A DNA stretch of 64,000 nucleotides. Origin: Tepidibacillus_B infernus. Its GTDB lineage: Bacteria; Bacillota; Bacilli; Tepidibacillales; Tepidibacillaceae. A program made the position numbers and the translations under genes. Positions 58,322 through 64,000 of the stretch are shown here, piece after piece (position 1 is the stretch's first letter; each line of letters opens with the position of its first letter). The notes under the pieces are model-generated. The model saw only the letters and a list, made by a program, of their open reading frames with translations, did no database searches and was not told the DNA's origin. Where the stretch lies: positions 1,426,001 through 1,490,000 of the forward strand of contig NZ_JBLWFI010000001.1 in assembly GCF_048898065.1 (NCBI RefSeq), written 5' to 3'.

Positions 58322-59812
58322 TTATAATTGTTCAATAAACCGTTTGAAAGCTTTTTGCCCCACTTCATCTCGTTTAAATACTCCTGCATCTTCCAGACAC
58401 TTTAGAAACTTAAATCCAACCTCTTTTTTCAATATATCCTTTACTGTGTCACTAGTAATTGATGCAGCATATTGTTCTTTAATCTCCTTAGCCCATTGCA
58501 TATGATAGTCTTTCACCTGATGTGGCATTCCCAATAAGAACTTTTCTATTTCAACTAACTCTGTTGCTAAACGTGCAGGTAAAACAGCTAAGCCCATGAC
58601 CTCAATCAAACCGATATTTTCTTTTTTAATATAGTGTACATCTTGGTGTGGGTGAAATATACCAAGCGGATATTCCTCACTCGTACGATTATTTCGTAAA
58701 ACAAGATCAACCTCGTATTGACCATTACGTTTGCGGGCAATCGGTGTAATGGTATTGTGCCTTGTTTCGTTTGTATAAGCGATGATATTTACTTCTGGAT
58801 CACTATAATTTACCCATTTTTCCAAAATCACGTTGGAGGCATCAACAAGCTCTTCCTTATCTTTTCCCCTTAAACGAATTACTGACATTGGCCATTTAAT
58901 GACAGAAGCTTGAATAGATGGATAATTACTTAACGAAAATGTATAATCATCAACCGCCTTTGCCATTGCAAATTCATAATTTCCAGCTTGATAGTGGTCG
59001 TGAGATAAGATTGAACCACCCACAATCGGTAAATCTGCATTTGAACCAATAAAATAATGAGGAAATTTTTCGACAAACTCCAATAGTCTTTGAAATGTCC
59101 CTCTATCTATCTTCATATCCCTATGTTCACCAGATAGAATAATACTATGTTCATTGTAATAAACATATGGAGAATACTGGAAGAACCAAGGTTCCTCTGA
59201 TAATTCAATTGGTATGATTCTGTGATTTGAACGAGCAGGATGGTTAATCCTCCCTACGTAGCCTTCATTTTCAATACAAAGCAAACATTTCGGATATTTA
59301 GTAGAAGGGATTTTCAGTTCCCGTTCTCGTACGATCTGTCTTGGGTCTTTCTCTGGCTTAGATAAATTAATCGTAATATCTAGTTCTCCAAAGGGTGTTT
59401 CTGTAACATAATTTATATTTTTTGCTATACTCTTTGTTTGAATATAGTTGCTATTTCTGCTTAACTTGTAAAAATAATTTGTTGCTTCAGCAGGATCTTT
59501 ACTGTATTTTCCGTAAAATTCCTTATTTACGTCTGAAGGTCTTGGCAAAAATACATTCATGATCTTCGCAGACAAGATTTCTTTTTCTGCTTGCAAATCA
59601 TCAACTATACCTTTCTTTACTGCAAAATTAACGATCACATCCAATAAACCAGGGATATCTAGATCAATATCCAGTTTTACTTCCTCTGGAAAGTCATTCA
59701 ATGCAAGTAAAGATAAAATTTGGTTTCGTGCATAGATTTCATCTTCTATATTTATTAATTGAACAGAGAGAGCCTGTGTGACAAGTGCCTGTATAGCTGA
59801 ATATATTTCCAT
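58322..59812 (-). CDS. galT: UDP-glucose-hexose-1-phosphate uridylyltransferase, class II
   Basis: 496 residues, the Bacillota-type GalT (class II, unlike the E. coli enzyme). SILSHDHYQAGNYEFAMAK near residue 270 and LGIFHPHQDVHYIKKENIG near 385 hold the conserved His clusters. It transfers UMP between glucose-1-P and galactose-1-P. ATG 59812 (MEIYSAIQAL) follows AGGAGGGG; the longer open frame overlaps galE and is not used. Confidence 0.93.
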   Translation of the reverse strand: MEIYSAIQALVTQALSVQLINIEDEIYARNQILSLLALNDFPEEVKLDIDLDIPGLLDVIVNFAVKKGIVDDLQAEKEILSAKIMNVFLPRPSDVNKEFYGKYSKDPAEATNYFYKLSRNSNYIQTKSIAKNINYVTETPFGELDITINLSKPEKDPRQIVRERELKIPSTKYPKCLLCIENEGYVGRINHPARSNHRIIPIELSEEPWFFQYSPYVYYNEHSIILSGEHRDMKIDRGTFQRLLEFVEKFPHYFIGSNADLPIVGGSILSHDHYQAGNYEFAMAKAVDDYTFSLSNYPSIQASVIKWPMSVIRLRGKDKEELVDASNVILEKWVNYSDPEVNIIAYTNETRHNTITPIARKRNGQYEVDLVLRNNRTSEEYPLGIFHPHQDVHYIKKENIGLIEVMGLAVLPARLATELVEIEKFLLGMPHQVKDYHMQWAKEIKEQYAASITSDTVKDILKKEVGFKFLKCLEDAGVFKRDEVGQKAFKRFIEQL

Positions 59813-59825
59813 ATAACATCCCCTC

Positions 59826-60815
59826 CTAATCATTAAAACCGTTAGGATGTGATTGATGCCAATTCCATGCGTCTTCAATGATTTGATGAATCGATGTTCT
59901 TTGGGGATTCCAACCAAGAATTTTTTTAACCTTGTCAGACGAAGCAATAAGTCTGCTAGGATCGCCAGCCCTTCTTGGTGCAACTTTTGCTGGAATTGGA
60001 TGTTGAGTTACGGTACGAACGGCTTCAATGATCTCTTTTACTGAAAACCCTTTACTACTTCCAAGATTGAAAATATCGCTTTTCCCTCCATTTTGTAGGT
60101 AATGAAGAGCAAGGATATGTGCATCGATTAAATCCTCAACATGAATATAATCACGGATTCCTGTTCCATCCTCTGTATCATAATCATCACCAAAAATAGA
60201 GATATATTCACGTTTGCCTAAAGCAACTTGTAGAATCACTGGAATAAGATGTGTTTCCGGATGATGGTCTTCGCCAATCTCACCTGTTGGTCTAGCGCCT
60301 GCTACGTTAAAATAACGTAAGGATACATATTTTACTCCATGTGAAGCATCACACCATTTGAACATTTTCTCCATCGTTAATTTCGTTTCCCCATAGGCAT
60401 TTGTGGGAACGGCTAGAGCATCTTCTGTAATAGGCATCACCTCTTGTTCCCCATAGGTAGCAGCACTCGATGAAAAGACAATATTCTTGACACCATATTC
60501 AACCATTACTTCTAATAATACTTGTGTGCCATATACATTATTGTCAAAATACTTCAATGGTTTTTCCATTGATTCTCCAACGAGTGAATTTGCAGCAAAA
60601 TGGATAACACCATCGATCTTTTCATTTTCAAATACATGGCGTAAAAATTCTTTGTCGCGAATATCTCCTTGATAAAATTTAGCTTTTGAATGAATTGCTT
60701 GTCGATGTCCTGTTTGTAAATTATCTACAACCACAACTTCAACATTTTGGTCAATTAACTTATAAACGGCATGGGAACCGATATATCCAGCACCACCAAG
60801 TACTAAAATACTCAT
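59826..60815 (-). CDS. galE: UDP-glucose 4-epimerase
   Basis: 329 residues, short-chain dehydrogenase fold. NAD site ILVLGGAGYIGSHAVYKL, catalytic SSSAATYGE and YGETK (Tyr-x3-Lys near residue 147), and the sugar-binding RYFNVAGARPTGEIGEDH. The ATG overlaps the galK stop by 4 bp (ATGA), and GGAGG lies inside galK. It closes the Leloir pathway. Confidence 0.95.
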   Translation of the reverse strand: MSILVLGGAGYIGSHAVYKLIDQNVEVVVVDNLQTGHRQAIHSKAKFYQGDIRDKEFLRHVFENEKIDGVIHFAANSLVGESMEKPLKYFDNNVYGTQVLLEVMVEYGVKNIVFSSSAATYGEQEVMPITEDALAVPTNAYGETKLTMEKMFKWCDASHGVKYVSLRYFNVAGARPTGEIGEDHHPETHLIPVILQVALGKREYISIFGDDYDTEDGTGIRDYIHVEDLIDAHILALHYLQNGGKSDIFNLGSSKGFSVKEIIEAVRTVTQHPIPAKVAPRRAGDPSRLIASSDKVKKILGWNPQRTSIHQIIEDAWNWHQSHPNGFND

Positions 60816-62002
60816 AGTCCAACCTCCATGGTAATTTCTTTTGTACCATCGCCAATACTTGCTACATAAAATGTGGCCTCATAACCAATTTTTTCTTTAT
60901 ATTTTTTTCCTACTTCTTGAATAAATGTTTCGATTTCATCATTTTCAACAATCGCAATTGCACAACCTCCAAATCCTGCGCCTGTCATCCTTGCCCCTAA
61001 TACTCCTTTTTGTTGCCATGCCGCTTCTACTAATGTATCCAGTTCAACCCCCGTTACTTCATAATCTTCTTTTAACGATTGATGAGAGGCATTCATTAAT
61101 TGGCCAAAGCTCTCAATATTTCTATTTTTCAATTCATGAAGGGCCTTTATCGTTCTTTGATTTTCATAAACTGCGTGCTTAGCTCTTCGTCTTAGAACAT
61201 CATCTTCAATTAACTCTTTGTGTTGCTCAAATTCCTCTTCTGATAAATCACCTAATGTTTGTATCGAAAGTTCTTTTTGAAGCTGAGAAAGTGCTAGTTC
61301 ACATTCACTGCGACGATCATTGTATTTCGAATCCGATAATTCTCTTCTTTTATTTGTGTTCATGATGATAATTTGATGATTTGTCAGATTTATTGGTGCG
61401 TATTCAAAGTGTAGGGTATTCGTATCTAGGAAGATTCCATTGTTCTTTTTACCCATTCCAATTGCAAACTGATCCATAATACCACTATTTACACCAATAA
61501 ATTCGTTTTCTACCTTTTTGCCAAGTTTAACAAGTTCTAAACGATCAATGTCTAATGTAAAAATCTCATTGATCATCACCCCGATTAACATTTCTAGTGA
61601 TGCAGAGGAGGAAAGGCCTGATCCATTCGATATATTACCATATACTAGCACCTCAAATCCTGATTCAACCTTCCAACCAGCTTCCAGTATATAACGAATC
61701 ATCCCTTTTGGGTAATTGGCCCAACCATGATCTTTTTTATAAACTAAATCATCCAGACTAAATTTAATAATTCCTGCTTCTGAAAAATTCATTGAATATA
61801 AGTAGACCGATCGATCATCACGTTTTCTTACAAGTCCATATGTGCCATAAGTAATCGCACAGGGAAATACATGACCGCCATTGTAATCGGTATGCTCACC
61901 AATTAAATTAATTCGGCCTGGTGAGAAGAAAGCGCGGATTTCCTCGCTTTCTCCTTTTAGAAATATTTCATAAAATTTATTAACTAGTAATTGAATATCC
62001 AT
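60812..62002 (-). CDS. galK: Galactokinase
   Basis: 396 residues, GHMP kinase. Signature GRINLIGEHTDYNGGHVFP near residue 29, ATP loop GSGLSSSASLEM near 131, and GVLGARMTGAGFGGCAIA near 345. It phosphorylates galactose at C1. GAGGGG precedes the ATG at a somewhat long spacing. It lies 35 bp behind galR, so regulator and enzymes form one transcript. Confidence 0.95.
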   Translation of the reverse strand: MDIQLLVNKFYEIFLKGESEEIRAFFSPGRINLIGEHTDYNGGHVFPCAITYGTYGLVRKRDDRSVYLYSMNFSEAGIIKFSLDDLVYKKDHGWANYPKGMIRYILEAGWKVESGFEVLVYGNISNGSGLSSSASLEMLIGVMINEIFTLDIDRLELVKLGKKVENEFIGVNSGIMDQFAIGMGKKNNGIFLDTNTLHFEYAPINLTNHQIIIMNTNKRRELSDSKYNDRRSECELALSQLQKELSIQTLGDLSEEEFEQHKELIEDDVLRRRAKHAVYENQRTIKALHELKNRNIESFGQLMNASHQSLKEDYEVTGVELDTLVEAAWQQKGVLGARMTGAGFGGCAIAIVENDEIETFIQEVGKKYKEKIGYEATFYVASIGDGTKEITMEVGL

Positions 62003-62037
62003 AAAAACAACTTCCCCTCAATTATCTTGATGGTATC

Positions 62038-63024
62038 TTAAAAACTACTATTTCGTTTAATTAGTTCGGTTGCAATGAAAACCTTTTTTGCTATCTTTCG
62101 TCCTGATATTCTTTCCATCAATAAATCAACTGCTGTTTCTCCCATGATCTCCGTATAAACTTTTAATGTTGTTAATGAGGGATAAATATATTTAGATACA
62201 CTAATATCATTAATTCCAATAATGTTTACTCGTTCAGGAACAGAAATATTCTCCTCAAGCAGAGCTCGTAATGCGCCAATAGCGATTAAATCATTTCCTA
62301 CAAAAAAGGCTGTTGGCAGGTTTTCTCCATGATCGTGAATTGCCTGCTTCATCATTTTATACCCATCATTCACTGTAAAGGTTTTTATATACATGTAATT
62401 TTCATCAAAAAGGTTAAGCTCTTGCATGTATGAACGAAACGTCTTATCTCGAAGATCTTCAATTTCTGCTGACCCATCTTTGAATGTTTCTCGGCCACCA
62501 ATATAGCCAATCTTCTGGTGCCCCTTTTCAATTAAATAATTGATTATTTTTTTGGTTGCAACTTCAAAGTCAACAACAACCGAATCATAGGCATCCTCGT
62601 CAGGGCTATAATCAACAAATACAATATGATCTGTAATTTCAGCCAGTGTCGCCACTTGATTTTCACTGAATTTACCTACTGCAATCATTCCTTGTATCTC
62701 TTCTTGTTTTATCTCCTCTAAATTGTTATAAAAATATTTAACAACTTGGATGTCTAATTGTTGACAACGTTGTTCAATCCCAAAGCGGATAGACATATAA
62801 TATAAATCTTCTAATTCTTCCTTTTCGGTATACCAATGAATCATTGCAATTTTTGCTGTTGAAGTTCTAACTGATCTTTTTTTATAGGATAGCTCTTCAG
62901 CCACTTCAAAGATTTTCTTCCTTGTTTCATCAGTTACCGATAACGTTGCGTCGTAATTTAACACTCTAGAAACAGTTGCAATGGAAACTCCTGCTTTTTC
63001 TGCAATATCCTTAATTGTAGCCAT
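62038..63024 (-). CDS. galR: LacI-family regulator of galactose genes
   Basis: 328 residues. HTH at residues 3-23 (TIKDIAEKAGVSIATVSRVL), then a sugar-binding core; it resembles GalR of lactic acid bacteria. In place of the usual LacI hinge it has SYKKRSVRTSTAKIAMIHWY. Position upstream of galKETM and downstream of a glycosidase supports galactose as effector. AAAGGAG precedes the ATG. I could not identify its operator: the 115 bp upstream is very AT-rich. Confidence 0.88.
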   Translation of the reverse strand: MATIKDIAEKAGVSIATVSRVLNYDATLSVTDETRKKIFEVAEELSYKKRSVRTSTAKIAMIHWYTEKEELEDLYYMSIRFGIEQRCQQLDIQVVKYFYNNLEEIKQEEIQGMIAVGKFSENQVATLAEITDHIVFVDYSPDEDAYDSVVVDFEVATKKIINYLIEKGHQKIGYIGGRETFKDGSAEIEDLRDKTFRSYMQELNLFDENYMYIKTFTVNDGYKMMKQAIHDHGENLPTAFFVGNDLIAIGALRALLEENISVPERVNIIGINDISVSKYIYPSLTTLKVYTEIMGETAVDLLMERISGRKIAKKVFIATELIKRNSSF

Positions 63025-63139
63025 CTAAGCTACTCCTTTCTTCTTATTAATCTGAATTCTTTGATTCAAAACTACTATAACATAAGTTAATAAAAAAATT
63101 TAGTAAAAATATAGTAAGATTTTTATTATAATAATATTT

Positions 63140-64000
63140 TTAGTTAATTTTGTCTTTTATAATTTCATTATGCCAAGTTTCATTTATTTCTTTAATTTTT
63201 TTCAAATCACATTTTGGTTTTCGAGAATACGTGAGTAAGCCATTAATTTCTTGTTCAACATCTGTTAATTGTGTATAGCAGAATCCATGTAAAATTTTTG
63301 AAGCATAGACTGCTTCAAGAACTCTGCGATAATCCGCAACGAACTCTTGCTCATTTTTAACAGATGTATAACCCCATCCAGCATCCTCACCAACTTTAAA
63401 ACCAATACCCCCAAACTCTGTTAGAAGAATAGGTTCCCCTTGGTGTTCAAAACCATTGGCATAAATCCCACGACGTGCAGGTTGTGAGTGAAGAATAGCA
63501 TCTTTGGTGGATAAAGACTCTTTAAATGCTTCGTATTTTTCTTTTTCATCTTCACTTCCATGGTTATAATTATGAACCGCACAAATATCTGTTTTCGTTA
63601 ACTCCCAACCATCATTTGAAATGACTAAACGAGTTGGATCATACGAATGAATCAGATGATACATCGCTAATGAATGATGTTGTTGTTGGTGATTTGCCCG
63701 AATCATTGGAACTCCCCAACTTTCGTTTATCGGAACCCAAGCCACAATAGAGGGATGATTATAATCCCGTTCAATAATTTCAATCCATTCCTTTGTTAGC
63801 CTAGCTACAGCATCTTGACTATAATAAGGCGATGACGCACACTCACCCCAGACCAAGTATCCCAATTGATCAGCCCAGTATAGGAAACGAGGATCTTCTA
63901 CTTTTTGATGTTTTCTGCAGCCATTAAAACCCATTTCTTTAGCTAAAACAATATCTTTCTTTAAGTCTTCATCTGTTGGGGCAGTTAATAAACCATCTTC
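63140..64000 (-). CDS. Glycoside hydrolase family 2 protein, C-terminal part (cut by window edge)
   Basis: The frame is open to the right edge, so the N-terminus is missing. The TIM-barrel shows GFNGCRKHQKVEDPRFLYWA, the acid/base Glu in WVPINESWG and the nucleophile Glu in LLTEFGGIG. The protein ends about 110 residues after the nucleophile, so it is the short GH2 form rather than full-size LacZ. Being next to the Leloir cluster it probably releases galactose from a beta-galactoside, but a glucuronidase or other GH2 activity is possible. Confidence 0.88.
   Translation of the reverse strand, partial: EDGLLTAPTDEDLKKDIVLAKEMGFNGCRKHQKVEDPRFLYWADQLGYLVWGECASSPYYSQDAVARLTKEWIEIIERDYNHPSIVAWVPINESWGVPMIRANHQQQHHSLAMYHLIHSYDPTRLVISNDGWELTKTDICAVHNYNHGSEDEKEKYEAFKESLSTKDAILHSQPARRGIYANGFEHQGEPILLTEFGGIGFKVGEDAGWGYTSVKNEQEFVADYRRVLEAVYASKILHGFCYTQLTDVEQEINGLLTYSRKPKCDLKKIKEINETWHNEIIKDKIN

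Overview
The window is about 64 kb of AT-rich DNA from the chromosome of a Gram-positive, spore-forming-type bacterium (Bacillota, Bacillales). The main evidence is a CcpA next to an AroQ-DAHP synthase fusion (the Bacillus aroA-ccpA arrangement), a Zur, a DUF1002 (YpuA-like) protein, a BmrC/BmrD-type heterodimeric ABC exporter, two T-box leaders, strong AGGAGG ribosome sites and sigma-A promoters. An archaeal/clostridial-type LeuC/LeuD pair and a KorAB 2-oxoacid:ferredoxin oxidoreductase point away from Bacillus sensu stricto. A thermophilic or facultatively anaerobic genus is a guess, not something the sequence proves. No rRNA, tRNA, CRISPR array or prophage was seen.

Layout. 1-5.6 kb: a class A penicillin-binding protein cut by the left edge, then ccpA and aroA reading leftward. 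5.6-7.25 kb: an intact IS110-family insertion between aroA and a divergent FtsA-like gene. 9.6-14.3 kb: larE, an ECF sigma/anti-sigma pair with its own ECF-type promoter, zur, a DUF1002 exported protein and a DUF1294 membrane protein. 14.4-18.4 kb: the BmrCD-like exporter. 19-25 kb: a ferritin-like protein, then a leftward four-carbon acid-sugar module (regulator, KdgT-type permease, DtnK-type kinase, PdxA2-type dehydrogenase). 25-30 kb: acetyl-CoA synthetase, a thioredoxin-like protein, small unknown proteins, a DUF456 protein, a nitroreductase. 30-39.9 kb (rightward): cold-shock protein, korAB, an FMN reductase, an unusual FAD protein, a coiled-coil protein with a 39-bp minisatellite, T-box-controlled proS, an MFS transporter. 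40-44 kb: a TctA-TctB fusion permease convergent with a TctC binding protein, and a YitT protein. 44.3-54.4 kb: the leftward operon ilvD-ilvB-ilvH-ilvC-leuA-leuC-leuD-leuB behind a leucine-type T-box, a consensus sigma-A promoter and two CcpA (cre) boxes. 54.5-57.2 kb: an RluA-type pseudouridine synthase, gnd, and a possible small RNA. 57.2-64 kb: the Leloir cluster galR-galK-galE-galT-galM downstream of a short GH2 glycosidase cut by the right edge.

Two families of dispersed intergenic inverted repeats run through the window. Family A has arms GGTTTGTATATTCCA / TGGAATATACAAACC; its two long copies carry a core with pseudoknot topology. Family B has CCCACAAAAGT...ACTTTT(G/A)(T/C)GGGG arms. 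The most unusual items are these repeats, a candidate bridge RNA upstream of the IS110 transposase, the regulator of the acid-sugar module (sigma-54-activator architecture without a GAFTGA motif), the minisatellite-encoded coiled coil, and the CcpA/T-box control region of the ilv-leu operon.
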